From positions 58,764-122,763 of the forward strand of contig NZ_JAMXQV010000034.1 of the NCBI RefSeq assembly GCF_024703995.1: 64,000 nucleotides of DNA, given 5' to 3'. The notes under the pieces are model-generated. The model did not search any database. It saw nothing but the letters and a program-made list of their open reading frames with translations, and had not been told where the DNA came from. This stretch comes from Amycolatopsis iheyensis (GTDB lineage Bacteria > Actinomycetota > Actinomycetes > Mycobacteriales > Pseudonocardiaceae). Positions 35,273 through 43,952 of this stretch are shown here, piece by piece; position 1 is the stretch's first letter, and every line of letters starts with the position of its first letter. The translations under genes were made by a program, and so were the position numbers.

Positions 35273-36151
35273 ATGAAGAGAAATCTTTGGTGGGTAACGG
35301 TTCCGGTCGTTCTGACGCTCGCCGGGTGCGCGGCCGCGCCATCGCCCGACTCCCCGAGTTCGAGCCCGAGCCCGGTTCCGAGCGCCGGCTCCGTGCCGAT
35401 CCAGGAGCTCGTCTCCTGGATCGACGGTGCCTGTGGCGCGCGGACGACGTTGGAGAAGCTCAAGAAGTCGAGCTCGACGGCGTACGAGCGCGTGCGCACT
35501 TCGTCGGACCGGACCGGGATGGAGGCGTGGAACTACGTCGGCTCCCGGCTGGTCGATCTGCAGGCGCTGGAAAACCAGCTGTCCGGCCTGCCACCGGTCG
35601 CCACCCCGGCCACCGATTCCTGGCGGACGACACTGCGGGACGCCCTGACCTCGCCGAAGGCCCAGCTCACTGCTTTCCATCAGCTCACCACTTCCGGCAG
35701 CACGCCGCTCACGGAGCTGCAGATCCGCGCGAGCCAGGCGGCCGACCTGGTCGCGAAGCTGCCGGTGCCGGAGTTCGATCCGGTCCTGAACACCGCCTAC
35801 GCCCAGGCGCCGCGATGCACTCCGCCGAAAACCAGCGCGCCCACGACCGCTCCGCCGGCCGTGCCGCCGCCGGCCGCGGACGGGCAGAACTACGCCTCCT
35901 GCGGGGACGGCCGGTGCGAGGTCAAGGTCGCCAAATCGGCGCGGATCCCGGTCTTCGAGCTGAGGTTCGCCACCACGTTCACCGGCGGCACGGTCTCGCT
36001 GAGTACGGCTTTCCCGGGCGGTGGCCGCAGCACGATCAGCATCGGCGAGAGCGGGACGGCCACGATCGGCAGGCCCGACGGCAGTCAGATCGTCATCACC
36101 TTCAAGGGCGTGAACGCCGGGGCCGCCGTGCTGGACGTGACGACGAAGTGA
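35273..36151 (+). CDS. Putative lipoprotein with coiled N-terminal and beta C-terminal domains
   Basis: This 292-residue protein has a lipoprotein signal (VPVVLTLAGC) and a Ser/Pro linker. A helical domain of about 150 residues follows (IQELVSWIDGACGARTTLEK, then a second helix around LVDLQALENQLSGL), then a Pro/Ala/Thr linker near residue 195. The C-terminal about 85 residues are beta-rich (YASCGDGRCEVKVAKSARIP, then ISIGESGTATI). No family is recognised. It ends one base before the stop of the convergent response-regulator gene. Confidence 0.82.
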   Translation: MKRNLWWVTVPVVLTLAGCAAAPSPDSPSSSPSPVPSAGSVPIQELVSWIDGACGARTTLEKLKKSSSTAYERVRTSSDRTGMEAWNYVGSRLVDLQALENQLSGLPPVATPATDSWRTTLRDALTSPKAQLTAFHQLTTSGSTPLTELQIRASQAADLVAKLPVPEFDPVLNTAYAQAPRCTPPKTSAPTTAPPAVPPPAADGQNYASCGDGRCEVKVAKSARIPVFELRFATTFTGGTVSLSTAFPGGGRSTISIGESGTATIGRPDGSQIVITFKGVNAGAAVLDVTTK

Positions 36152-36808
36152 TCAGCCGCGCAGGACGTACCCGACACCGCGGACGGTGTGGATCACCGGT
36201 GGCGGGCCGAGCTTGTGCCGCAGCTGAGCGATCAGCACCTCCAGGACGTTGGACGTCGGCGCCACCTGTTCGTCCCAGGCCGCGTCGGTCAGCTCGCGCC
36301 GCCGGACCGGCTGCCCGGCCGCGCTCAGCAACGTCCGCAGGACCGCGAACTCCTTGCCGGTCAACGTCAGCAGGACGCCCCCACGCCGCGCCTCGTGGCG
36401 TCCGGTGTCCAGCTCGAGGTCGAGATACCGCAGCACCGGGGCGGGGCCGGCGTCCCCGCGACGGCACAGGCTGCGCACGCGCAGCACCAGTTCGGCCATC
36501 GCGAAGGGTTTGACCAGGTAGTCGTCGGCCCAGGCCAGGCCCTCGACCCGGTCCGCGACGGCGTCACGCGCGGTCAGGAGCAGCACCGGGACGTCCCAGC
36601 CGTCCCGGCGGCGACCGCTCACGTAGCCGAGGGAGTCGCCGGCGGGCAGCATCCGGTCGAGCACGACGCAGTCGTAGGCGTTGACACTGAGTGCTTCGTC
36701 GGCGTCCGGGAGGTCCGAGGCCACGTCGACCGCGAAGCCGGAGCCGCGCAGCGACAGCTCCACTGCGATCAGGAGATTTTCGTCGTCCTCGGTGACCAGC
36801 ACGCGCAC
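36152..36808 (-). CDS. OmpR-family response regulator (paralogue 1, no adjacent kinase of its own)
   Basis: This 218-residue protein starts at the GTG at 36808. The receiver domain has the acidic pair EDDEN, the phosphoacceptor Asp in VVLDRMLPAGDS (about 52), and LTARD and VKPF with the conserved Lys. The C-terminal winged helix ends TVRGVGYVLRG. It is the last gene of a leftward operon after the truncated SARP and LuxR-type genes. It closely resembles the response regulator at 38779 (both have DRMLPxGDS and GWxVPVLxLTARD), so the two may share the single kinase present. Confidence 0.92.
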   Translation of the reverse strand: MRVLVTEDDENLLIAVELSLRGSGFAVDVASDLPDADEALSVNAYDCVVLDRMLPAGDSLGYVSGRRRDGWDVPVLLLTARDAVADRVEGLAWADDYLVKPFAMAELVLRVRSLCRRGDAGPAPVLRYLDLELDTGRHEARRGGVLLTLTGKEFAVLRTLLSAAGQPVRRRELTDAAWDEQVAPTSNVLEVLIAQLRHKLGPPPVIHTVRGVGYVLRG

Positions 36809-36839
36809 CCACCGACCGTAGCGTGGCGCGACCGCAGCG

Positions 36840-37472
36840 TCACCCCGTGAGCTCCAGCAGCCAGCCGGCCTCCTCCGCCTTGGCCCCGGCTTGGAACCGG
36901 CTGCGCGCACCGAGCCGGTGCATCAGATCGGACACCATCCGGCGCACCGTCCGCACCGAGATGCCCAGCCGGGCCGCCGCAGACTCGTCGGTGTAGCCGT
37001 CCGAAAGCAGGGCCAGCAGATCCAGCTCCCGCCCGGTCGGTCCGCACCCGCCGCGCGCCGCGCCGGTGAGCGGGGTGGCGGCCGGCCAGAGCCGGTCGAA
37101 CAGCCCGACCACCGTGGTGACCACGCTCGGCAGGCGGAACGCCGTGAGCTCGCCGCGGTGGTCGTCGGGCAGCAGCGCGAGCGCACCGTCGACGACGACC
37201 GCGGCCATCGGCACCGCCGCCACCGTGCGGATTTCGGCGCCGTGGCGGGTGAACGCGTCCAGCCGCCTGCCGATCTCCGGGGTGAGCCTGGCCCGGTCCG
37301 GCACGAGCAGGCGGTAGCGCACGCCGCGATCGAGGTTCTCGCGGTCGGCGCCGCGGAAGGCCAGCAGCGGGTCGGCGATGGTCGTCATCGCGGTCGCGAT
37401 CAGCACTTCGCGTGCCGCCGTACGGGTGCCCAGCGCGGAAACGTGTCCATAATGGACTGCCGTGGCGGTCAC
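36840..37472 (-). CDS. LuxR-type HTH regulator
   Basis: This 210-residue protein starts at the GTG at 37472, overlapping the SARP-NTPase stop (GTGA), so the two are translationally coupled. The N-terminal about 130 residues resemble the ligand/dimer region of actinobacterial helix-turn-helix proteins (VRYRLLVPDRARLTPEIGRR, then VVVDGALALLPDD). The C-terminal LuxR HTH is clear (GRELDLLALLSDGYTDESAA, then LGISVRTVRRMVSDLMHRLG). No receiver domain is present. Its coupling to a SARP that stops short suggests the two polypeptides work together. Confidence 0.88.
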   Translation of the reverse strand: MTATAVHYGHVSALGTRTAAREVLIATAMTTIADPLLAFRGADRENLDRGVRYRLLVPDRARLTPEIGRRLDAFTRHGAEIRTVAAVPMAAVVVDGALALLPDDHRGELTAFRLPSVVTTVVGLFDRLWPAATPLTGAARGGCGPTGRELDLLALLSDGYTDESAAARLGISVRTVRRMVSDLMHRLGARSRFQAGAKAEEAGWLLELTG

Positions 37473-38722
37473 GCGACACGCTCCAGCGGAGCCGGTGCCC
37501 GGTCGAGCCGCACGGCCCGGGCGCCGGTGAGGGAGAAATCGCGTGCCCGCGTCGTGACCAGGGCGGCGCTGGGGCCGGTCGCGGGCAGCAGCGACGCGAC
37601 CTGCGCGAGGTCGGCGGCGTCGTCGAAGACCAGCAGCACCCGCCGCCCGGCCAGCTCGGAGCGCCACAGCGCGGCTCGTTCATCCACATCGGACGGAATG
37701 AGTGCCGGCGGGAACCCGATGCCGCGCAGCAGCCGGTCCAGCGCCGCGGCCACGGTGACCTCGCCACCGTGCAGGTCCACGAAGAACTGGCCGTCGGTGA
37801 AGCGCTCGCTGACCCGGTGCGCCGCGGACACCGCGAGCGCGGTCTTGCCCGCACCGGCCGGCCCGGAGACGACGGCGACGGGCGCGGATCCGGTCAGCGC
37901 CCGGTCGAGCGCGGCGAGTTCCCGGTCGCGTCCGAGCAGCGGCTCGACCGCCCGCGGCAGCTCGCGTCGCGGCCGCTCCGGCGCGGCCGCCCCGTGGACC
38001 GAGCGCAGCGCCTTCATCAGCTCGGGCCCCGGCCGAACCCCCAGCTCGGCCGCGAGCACCCGGCGGGCCCGGTGGAACGTGGTGAGGGCCTGCGCGGGAC
38101 GTCCCAAGGTGTGCTGGGCCCGCATCAGCCGCGCCCAGACGTCCTCGCGCAGCGGGTCGTCCGCGGCGAGCGACTGCAGGGTGGTCACCGCGTCGCCGGT
38201 GCGCCCGAGGCCGAGCTGCGCGTCGGCGAGCGTCTCCCGCAGCCGCCGGTGCAGTTCACCGAGCCGTTCGACGGCCTCGTCCGCGACGATGTCCAGTCCC
38301 TCGAATGGCCGGCCCCGCCACAGCTGCAAAGCCTGCTTCACCAGCGTGAAAGCCCTCCCCGGCGCGTCGGCCAGCGCCGCTCGCGCTTCGCGCGCCAGAG
38401 CTTCGGCGTGGTCGGCGTCGAGCTCGCCCGGGCCGACCCGCAGCCGGTAGGCGCCTGCGCGGCCCTCGATGCGCGGTCCGCCGTCGTACTCGGGCAGGAG
38501 CCGCCGAAGCTGCCACATGTAGGTCTTCAGGTTCGCCTCGGCCGACGCGGGCGCGTCCTGTTCCTGCCAAGTGTTTTCGATCAGCCGATCCACCGCGACC
38601 CAGGCGTTAGGCTGCACCAGCAGCACGGCCAGCACCGTGGCGGGTTTCCCGCCGGCCGGCCGCCCCGTGACGCCGTCGCGGCCACGCACCTCGAGTGGCC
38701 CCAGGACCTGGAAGAGCACCAT
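37469..38722 (-). CDS. Truncated SARP/AfsR-type regulator: BTAD plus partial NTPase domain
   Basis: This 417-residue protein starts at the ATG at 38722, seven bases after GGGGG. It has an OmpR-like DNA-binding domain (residues 1-95), a BTAD domain (about 100-245) and an NTPase core with Walker A (GPAGAGKTALA, about 290) and Walker B (RVLLVFDDAADL, about 375). It ends about 45 residues after Walker B (LERVA, stop), so the helical lid and TPR repeats of AfsR-type proteins (900-1,000 residues) are missing. The stop is embedded in the start of the LuxR-type gene. It is divergent from the response-regulator/kinase operon, 56 bases away. Confidence 0.9.
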   Translation of the reverse strand: MVLFQVLGPLEVRGRDGVTGRPAGGKPATVLAVLLVQPNAWVAVDRLIENTWQEQDAPASAEANLKTYMWQLRRLLPEYDGGPRIEGRAGAYRLRVGPGELDADHAEALAREARAALADAPGRAFTLVKQALQLWRGRPFEGLDIVADEAVERLGELHRRLRETLADAQLGLGRTGDAVTTLQSLAADDPLREDVWARLMRAQHTLGRPAQALTTFHRARRVLAAELGVRPGPELMKALRSVHGAAAPERPRRELPRAVEPLLGRDRELAALDRALTGSAPVAVVSGPAGAGKTALAVSAAHRVSERFTDGQFFVDLHGGEVTVAAALDRLLRGIGFPPALIPSDVDERAALWRSELAGRRVLLVFDDAADLAQVASLLPATGPSAALVTTRARDFSLTGARAVRLDRAPAPLERVA

Positions 38723-38749
38723 GCTCACACCCCCTGCTCTGTGTGTGCC

Positions 38750-38778
38750 TACGATCGCGCCATGTACCTGAGGTTCCG
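38750..38778 (+). promoter_or_regulatory. Promoter of the response-regulator/kinase operon
   Basis: TACGAT (38750-38755) is followed six bases later by ATG 38762, the leaderless pattern. CCATGTACCTGAGG overlaps this start and weakly resembles the GATGTACC repeat found at the other promoters of this region. Confidence 0.5.
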
Positions 38779-38782
38779 ATGA
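38762..38782 (+). CDS. Leaderless mini-ORF MYLRFR coupled to the response-regulator gene
   Basis: Six codons (MYLRFR) and TGA begin six bases after the -10 box TACGAT. The stop overlaps the response-regulator ATG (ATGA at 38779-38782). A ribosome loading on the leaderless 5' end would terminate and restart on the real gene. The same design is seen at 46484. Existence of the peptide is inference. Confidence 0.4.
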   Translation: MYLRFR

Positions 38783-39450
38783 CAGCCGCGCGCGTGCTGG
38801 TGGTGGAGGACGACGAGGACCTCCGCGTCGCGATCGCCGCCGAGCTTTCCGGCAGCGGCCTGCGCGTCCGCGAGGCGGGCGACCTCGCCGAAGCCGCCAC
38901 GGCGCTGACCGCGGGCGGGTTCGACTGCGCGGTCTTCGACCGGATGCTGCCCGACGGCGATTCGATCGGTTTCGTGCACGAGCGTCGCCAGGCGGGCTGG
39001 GCGGTCCCGGTGCTGTTCCTGACCGCGCGCGACAGCCTCGCCGACCGGGTGGCCGGATTCGAGCACGGCGGGGACGACTACCTGGTCAAGCCGTTCGCCG
39101 TGGCCGAGATGAGCGCCCGCGTCCACGCGCTCCACCGCCGCGCCGGCGCCGGGCGGCCGTCCGTGCTGCGGCACGAGGACCTCGAAATGGACTGCGCCCG
39201 GCGGGAAGTCCACCGCGACGGCACGCTGCTCACGCTGAGCGACAAGGAGTTCGCGGTGCTGGAGTACCTGCTTTCGCGGCCGGACCAGGCCGTCGGCCGG
39301 GACGAGCTGATCGAGCACTGCTGGGACACGAGCACCGATCCGATGTCCAATGTGGTCGACGTCGTGATCCGGCGGCTGCGGCTCAAGCTGCGCGAGCCCG
39401 AGCTGATCGAGACCGTCCGCGGGCGCGGCTACCGGATGGCGGCCCGGTGA
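38779..39450 (+). CDS. OmpR-family response regulator (paralogue 2)
   Basis: This 223-residue protein has a receiver domain with VVEDDED, the phosphoacceptor Asp in AVFDRMLPDGDS, FLTARD, and the Lys in DDYLVKPF. A winged-helix effector domain ends ETVRGRGYRM. It is followed by its kinase with a 4-base overlap (GTGA). It is divergent from the SARP/LuxR/RR operon. Close similarity to the response regulator at 36152 suggests local duplication. It is a candidate activator for the tandem-repeat motif at the downstream promoters. Confidence 0.94.
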   Translation: MTAARVLVVEDDEDLRVAIAAELSGSGLRVREAGDLAEAATALTAGGFDCAVFDRMLPDGDSIGFVHERRQAGWAVPVLFLTARDSLADRVAGFEHGGDDYLVKPFAVAEMSARVHALHRRAGAGRPSVLRHEDLEMDCARREVHRDGTLLTLSDKEFAVLEYLLSRPDQAVGRDELIEHCWDTSTDPMSNVVDVVIRRLRLKLREPELIETVRGRGYRMAAR

Positions 39451-40697
39451 AGGGCTCCGCCGCCGGCCGTCTCCGCCGCCTGCGCTGGGTGCTGACCTGG
39501 CTGTTCACCGGGCTGAACGCGGCCGGGCTGGTCGTGTTCGCCTGGCTCGCCGTGAGCGCGGACCTGCAGCAGCGCGAAGTCCGGCTGGACGGCGAGCTCG
39601 GGCGCGTCACCGCGTCGGTCAAGCGGCTGATCATGGGTGAGGGCGACACCGTCACCACCACCTACGTCGGCCAGGACGAGCTGAACCGGCAGTGCCCGCA
39701 GTTCGTGATCCTGCCCAGCGGCGCGGGTGGTTTCCCGGCCTACGCGAGCGGGCAGACGTGCGTGCCGATCGACACCAGGCAGCTGCAGGCCTTCGCCGAT
39801 CTGGCGGTGCGGAACGGGGCCGAGCTCAACGGCTACAGCAGTGGCACCGCGGGCGAGATGGTCCGCGTCGGCGTCGAGCCCTTCCGCAACCGGAACAACC
39901 AGGACGCGGGCGCGATCGTCGCGGTCGCCGACGCTCGCGACGCTCTCGGCGCCCACGATCGGATGAAACTTCTGGTCATCGGGGGATGTGTGCTGCTGGT
40001 CGGCGCCATCGGCGTGGCCGGGCACCTGCTGTCCGGGCGGGCCATCCGGCCCGCCACTGCTGCTTTGGAGCAGCAGGAGGTCCTGCTGGCCGAGACCGCG
40101 CACGACCTGCGGACGCCGGTCGCGGCGCTGCGCGCGTTGGCCGAGGCGGCGTTGCGCAACCCCGCCGAAAGCGACGAACTCCTGCCTCGGACCGTCCGGC
40201 TCGCCGCGCGGATGGGCGGCATCATCGACGGCCTGCTCGTGCGCGCGCGGCTGGCGGCCGGGGTCGAGTCGCTGGCCATCCAGCCGGTCTGGCTGGACCA
40301 GCTCGTCGCGGGCGTCGTGGCGGAGACCCCGGCCGGGAGCGCGCAGGTGACGCTGGTCGCGGCGCCGTCGAAGGTCGCCGCGGACCCGACGCTGGTCCAG
40401 CGCGCGGTGGCCAACCTGCTCGACAACGCGCTGCGCTACGGACGGCGTCCCGGCGCCGAGGCGATCGTGCACGTGACCGTCGCGGGCGGCCGGGTGACCG
40501 TCGCGGACAGCGGGCCGGGGATCGACGCGTCGGTCGCGGAGGAGACGTTCGACCGGTTCTCCAGCGGCGGCGGGTCGAGCGGGCTCGGGCTGTCGATCGT
40601 GCGGTGGGTCGCGCTCGCGCACGGCGGCAGGCTGCGCGTCTACAACGCCGAAGAAGGCGGCGCGATCTTCGAGCTGGAGCTGCCGGAAGCCGCCTGA
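39447..40697 (+). CDS. Membrane sensor histidine kinase
   Basis: This 416-residue protein starts at the GTG at 39447. Transmembrane segments lie at residues about 17-38 and 172-192, flanking an extracytoplasmic sensor of about 130 residues with two cysteines (RQCPQF, GQTCVP). The HisKA H-box is ETAHDLRTPVAALRAL (phosphoacceptor His). The ATPase part has NLLDNALRYG (N-box), VADSGPGID (G1) and SSGLGLSIV (G2). The region is otherwise compact. It should phosphorylate the response regulator upstream and perhaps the paralogue across the locus. The ligand is unknown. Confidence 0.94.
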   Translation: MKGSAAGRLRRLRWVLTWLFTGLNAAGLVVFAWLAVSADLQQREVRLDGELGRVTASVKRLIMGEGDTVTTTYVGQDELNRQCPQFVILPSGAGGFPAYASGQTCVPIDTRQLQAFADLAVRNGAELNGYSSGTAGEMVRVGVEPFRNRNNQDAGAIVAVADARDALGAHDRMKLLVIGGCVLLVGAIGVAGHLLSGRAIRPATAALEQQEVLLAETAHDLRTPVAALRALAEAALRNPAESDELLPRTVRLAARMGGIIDGLLVRARLAAGVESLAIQPVWLDQLVAGVVAETPAGSAQVTLVAAPSKVAADPTLVQRAVANLLDNALRYGRRPGAEAIVHVTVAGGRVTVADSGPGIDASVAEETFDRFSSGGGSSGLGLSIVRWVALAHGGRLRVYNAEEGGAIFELELPEAA

Positions 40698-40700
40698 CCT

Positions 40701-40743
40701 GCGGATGTATCCGATCTGTACCGGCGTCTCCTATGATCGGCAC
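40701..40743 (+). promoter_or_regulatory. Tandem GCGGATGTA-type site and leaderless promoter of the FN3 gene
   Basis: GCGGATGTATCC (40701-40712) is followed by the related GATCTGTACCGG, giving an 11-bp-spaced pair. TATGAT (40732-40737) lies six bases before GTG 40744. The first repeat starts 31 bases upstream of the -10 box, which suits activator binding over the -35 region. Confidence 0.6.
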
Positions 40744-42552
40744 GTGCCGGAGAGGGGATTCAAGCGGCGACTGCCGCTCACTGTGCTGGCCGCCACCTGC
40801 CTCGGGCTCGTGGTCGCCGTTGCCACCGGGGCCGTCAAACCGGTCCCCGGGCTGGAGCTGACGCAAGCCGGGCACTGGGTCGCGAACCCGGGTCTCGGCC
40901 TGGTCTTCTTCGTCAACGGCGCCAACCGGAGCGTGGACGCCCAGGCTGCCGTGCCCGGCCTCGAACCCGGCTCGGACGTGGTCCAGGGCGACACCAGCGC
41001 GTACGTGATCGGCCGGCAGCGGATCATCGAGCTCGGCAAGTCCGACCTCACCGTCGACCGCACGCTCGACCAGCCGGTGACCTCGGAACGGCCGGTCTCG
41101 CTCGAGACCGCGGGCGGGCCCTACCTCGTCTACCGCGAGGCCGGCCGGGTGGTCCGGCTCGGGGACGCGTTCACCTCGATCGACTCGGGCGGCTCCCTCG
41201 GCGATCCCGTGGCGACCTCGGACGGCACGGTGTGGCTGCAGCGCACCGGCGACGGGATGCTGTGCAAGCTGCCGAAGGGCGGCGAGACCCTCGGCTGCTC
41301 GGTGCAGGCCGCGCGCGGGCACACCGGCGCGCTGACCGTCGTCGGCGACACCCCGGTGTTCGTCGACACCACGGAGGACACCCTGCAGACCGTCGCGGAC
41401 ACCGGGCTCGGCAAACCCCTGGCGATCAACGCGTCGCTCAGCCCCGCCGCGCAGATCGCCCCCGCCGACGCGGACGGGCGGATCGCGGTGCTCGAACCGG
41501 ACGCGCGCAAGCTGTACTTCGTCGACGCGAGCGGGCTGAGTGCCGGGCGCGCCGCCGGCCGTCCCCAGGCGGTCGACCTCGGTGACGGCAACTACGCGCG
41601 GCCGACCGCATCGGCGTCCTCGGTCGTTCTGCTCGACCTGACCAGCAACACCGTGCTCACCTACGCCCCCGACGGGACGAAGCGCCACACGATGCCGGTC
41701 CCGCCGGAGAACGGGTCGCCGAAGCTCTCGCGCGGCGAGGACAAGCGCGTCTACATCGAAGGCGCGCAGGGGGACCACGTCCTGGTGGTCGATCAGGAGG
41801 GCACGGTCGCGCCGGTCGCGGTGACCGCCGACAAGAAGCCGGTCTCGCAGGTACAAGCGCCGCCGCCCTCGACGTCCCAGCTGCCCCCGCAGCGCGGAAC
41901 TTCCGGCGGCGACCGGCCGAAGCCGCCGCCCGCCGCTCCGCCCCCGACGTCGCAGAAGGCGCTTCCGGCGAGCCCGCCCGGCGTTCCCGGCGGTCTTCGC
42001 GCGACCCTGGCGGGCACGACGGCGAACGTCACCTGGGGCGCGGCGACGCCGAACGGCGCGGTCGTGACGGGCTATCGCGTGTCGTGGACGCCGTCGTCGG
42101 GCTCGGACGCCGGTTCGGCGGTGCTGGGCGGCGGCGTGCGTTCGACGTCCGTCCCGAGCCTGCGCGAAGGCGTGACGTACACGATCACGGTCGCGGCGGA
42201 GAACAGCGCGGGCCGTGGCGCCCCGGCCACGGCGAGGGTCACCCGGCCCGCCGCGCCGAAGCCGGCGATCACCATCAGCCGCGGCACGACCGGGACGTAC
42301 GACTCGTCTTGTGAAGCGCCGGCGTGCGCGAAGATCCGAGTGGTCATGAAGGGCTTCAAGCCGGGCACCCGCGTTCTCGTGCGGCCGTGGTCGAGCGACC
42401 CGGACTACGACAACGAAGGGCGCACCATCGACATCCCCGCCAGCGGTGGCTACACCTTCGAGGCGTTCGACTTCGCTCAGGTCGGGAACCAGGTGTGGGT
42501 GCTCACCGACACCGGGGTGAAGTCCAACGTCATCACCTGGAAGTCCGGCTAG
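40744..42552 (+). CDS. Membrane-anchored secreted protein with NHL/propeller-like region and FN3 domain
   Basis: This 602-residue protein starts at the GTG at 40744 (leaderless). A signal anchor (LPLTVLAATCLGLVVAVATG) is followed by a beta-rich region of about 330 residues built from WD/NHL-like strands (GHWVANPGLGLVFFVNGANR, then TSDGTVWLQRTGDGMLCKLP). Next are a Pro-rich linker (residues about 385-415), an FN3 domain (VPGGLRATLAGTTANVTWGA) and a C-terminal Cys-containing beta domain (DSSCEAPACAKIRVVM). Similar proteins occur beside MoxR-DUF58-transglutaminase genes in actinobacteria, as here. It probably sits outside the membrane as a scaffold. It is convergent with the kinase-like gene, with a 4-base overlap. 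Confidence 0.85.
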   Translation: MPERGFKRRLPLTVLAATCLGLVVAVATGAVKPVPGLELTQAGHWVANPGLGLVFFVNGANRSVDAQAAVPGLEPGSDVVQGDTSAYVIGRQRIIELGKSDLTVDRTLDQPVTSERPVSLETAGGPYLVYREAGRVVRLGDAFTSIDSGGSLGDPVATSDGTVWLQRTGDGMLCKLPKGGETLGCSVQAARGHTGALTVVGDTPVFVDTTEDTLQTVADTGLGKPLAINASLSPAAQIAPADADGRIAVLEPDARKLYFVDASGLSAGRAAGRPQAVDLGDGNYARPTASASSVVLLDLTSNTVLTYAPDGTKRHTMPVPPENGSPKLSRGEDKRVYIEGAQGDHVLVVDQEGTVAPVAVTADKKPVSQVQAPPPSTSQLPPQRGTSGGDRPKPPPAAPPPTSQKALPASPPGVPGGLRATLAGTTANVTWGAATPNGAVVTGYRVSWTPSSGSDAGSAVLGGGVRSTSVPSLREGVTYTITVAAENSAGRGAPATARVTRPAAPKPAITISRGTTGTYDSSCEAPACAKIRVVMKGFKPGTRVLVRPWSSDPDYDNEGRTIDIPASGGYTFEAFDFAQVGNQVWVLTDTGVKSNVITWKSG

Positions 42553-43805
42553 CGGACGCAGCGGGCGCCGCGGATGCCCTTGCTCTGGCTTTCGTAAAAG
42601 TGCACGCTGTCCGTTGCCTGGACGACGAAGCAGTACTGGCGGCCGGGTTCGACGTCGACGCGGTAGCTCGTGCCGCTTTCGACGAGGAAGGTCTTGCGTG
42701 GCAGGTCCGCGCCCGCGACGATGACCGCGTAGCGCAACGTGGATTCGCTGCCGCGCCAGGAAAGTTCGACAGAGGTGCCGCGGTCGACGGGATCGGCCAG
42801 GTCGACCCGTACGGGGTCGGCGGTCGGCGTGGTGATCGCCGGTTCGGTGCTCGCGGGTGGCACGCTCAGCTCGCTCGGACGGTTCTGCAGTACGAAGACC
42901 AGGGCCGCGGCGAGGACCGCCGCCCCGGCCGCGACGCCGGCGATCAGCCAGGTTTTCCCCTTGCGGCGGGATTTCGCGTGCTCCGGGCCGTACTCCAGGA
43001 TCGGTGCGCCGAGGGGGCGCGGGGTGGCCGCGGTGCCGGGTGTCGCGCCGAGCCGGGTGGCGACCAGGTCGGCGTCGATCGGGCGCTCCATGGGGGCGCG
43101 CGCCAGCAGTGAGGCGACGAGCGGGCCGAGACCGGCCGGGAGGCCCGGCCGGCCGATCGGCGGCAGCGGCTCGCTGAGCACGCGCAGCGTCAGCTCGTCC
43201 GCGGTCTCGCCCGGCCGTTCCCGCGCCGGGGAATGGCCGGTGAGCGCGAAATACAGCAGCGCGCCGAGGCCGTAGAGGTCGGTGCGTTCGTCGCGGGTGC
43301 CGTCGGTGATCGTTTCCGGCGCGAGGAACCCGACCTCGGCATCCCCGGGGAACGCCTGGCGCAGCGCGAGCCCGAAGTCCGCCAGCACGGGCGCGCCGGA
43401 CGCGCGGAAGAGCACGTTGCCGGGCGTCATCCCGCCGTGGACGACGCCCGCCTGGTGCGCCGCGGCGAGCGTCGTCGCGAGGGCTTCGCCCAGGGAAAGC
43501 ACGTCCTGGACGGACAGCGGCCCGAACGTCCCCACGAGGTCGGCCAGCGACTGCGCGCAGAGCTCCATCCGGACGCCGAAGCGGCCGTCGGGAAGTTCCT
43601 TCGCTTCGGTGGGGACGAGGACCGTGCCGAGTTCGCTCAGCGTGCCGAGCGCGGAGAGTTCCTTGTCGAGCTCGGCGCGGGTGCGGCGGTCGGCCCGGCC
43701 GGGGTACACCTTCAACGCGAAGGCTTCGCCGGTGGCTTCGTCCATTCCGGCCAGCACGATGGCGGCCGGGCCCTCGCCCAGCGACACCAGCTCGTCGTCG
43801 TCCAT
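42549..43805 (-). CDS. Protein-kinase-like membrane protein lacking the catalytic Asp (probable pseudokinase)
   Basis: This 418-residue protein starts at the ATG at 43805. The kinase fold has a glycine-loop-like LGEGPAAIVLAG, the ATP Lys in FALKVYPG, and DFG in PVLADFGLALRQ. The catalytic loop reads VVHGGMTPGNVLF, so the Asp of HRD is Gly. A membrane helix (TWLIAGVAAGAAVLAAALVF) leads to an extracellular FN3-like domain of about 100 residues (SVELSWRGSESTLRYAVIVA, ending GARCVR). It is divergent from the glycine-zipper module, with the tandem-repeat motif between them. It is likely a scaffold or ligand sensor rather than an enzyme. Confidence 0.88.
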   Translation of the reverse strand: MDDDELVSLGEGPAAIVLAGMDEATGEAFALKVYPGRADRRTRAELDKELSALGTLSELGTVLVPTEAKELPDGRFGVRMELCAQSLADLVGTFGPLSVQDVLSLGEALATTLAAAHQAGVVHGGMTPGNVLFRASGAPVLADFGLALRQAFPGDAEVGFLAPETITDGTRDERTDLYGLGALLYFALTGHSPARERPGETADELTLRVLSEPLPPIGRPGLPAGLGPLVASLLARAPMERPIDADLVATRLGATPGTAATPRPLGAPILEYGPEHAKSRRKGKTWLIAGVAAGAAVLAAALVFVLQNRPSELSVPPASTEPAITTPTADPVRVDLADPVDRGTSVELSWRGSESTLRYAVIVAGADLPRKTFLVESGTSYRVDVEPGRQYCFVVQATDSVHFYESQSKGIRGARCVR

Positions 43806-43858
43806 CGGCCCCAGTCTGTCATCCACCCGGCGCCGGCGGCGAGCGTGTCCGGTTCCTG

Positions 43859-43882
43859 CCGATGTACCGCGGATGTATCCGC
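43859..43882. promoter_or_regulatory. Tandem GATGTACCG/GGATGTATCCG regulatory site in a divergent promoter
   Basis: CCGATGTACCG and CGGATGTATCCG are adjacent direct repeats with an 11-bp period. They lie 54 bases upstream of the kinase-like gene and about 70 bases upstream of the repeat-protein operon. No obvious -10 box was found for either direction. Confidence 0.6.
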
Positions 43883-43952
43883 CCTGGACCCCGCGAGGGA
43901 CCCTGGCTGCCGCGGCGCCGGTTCCGGGCCGCCCGTGACCAGGGAGACGAAC

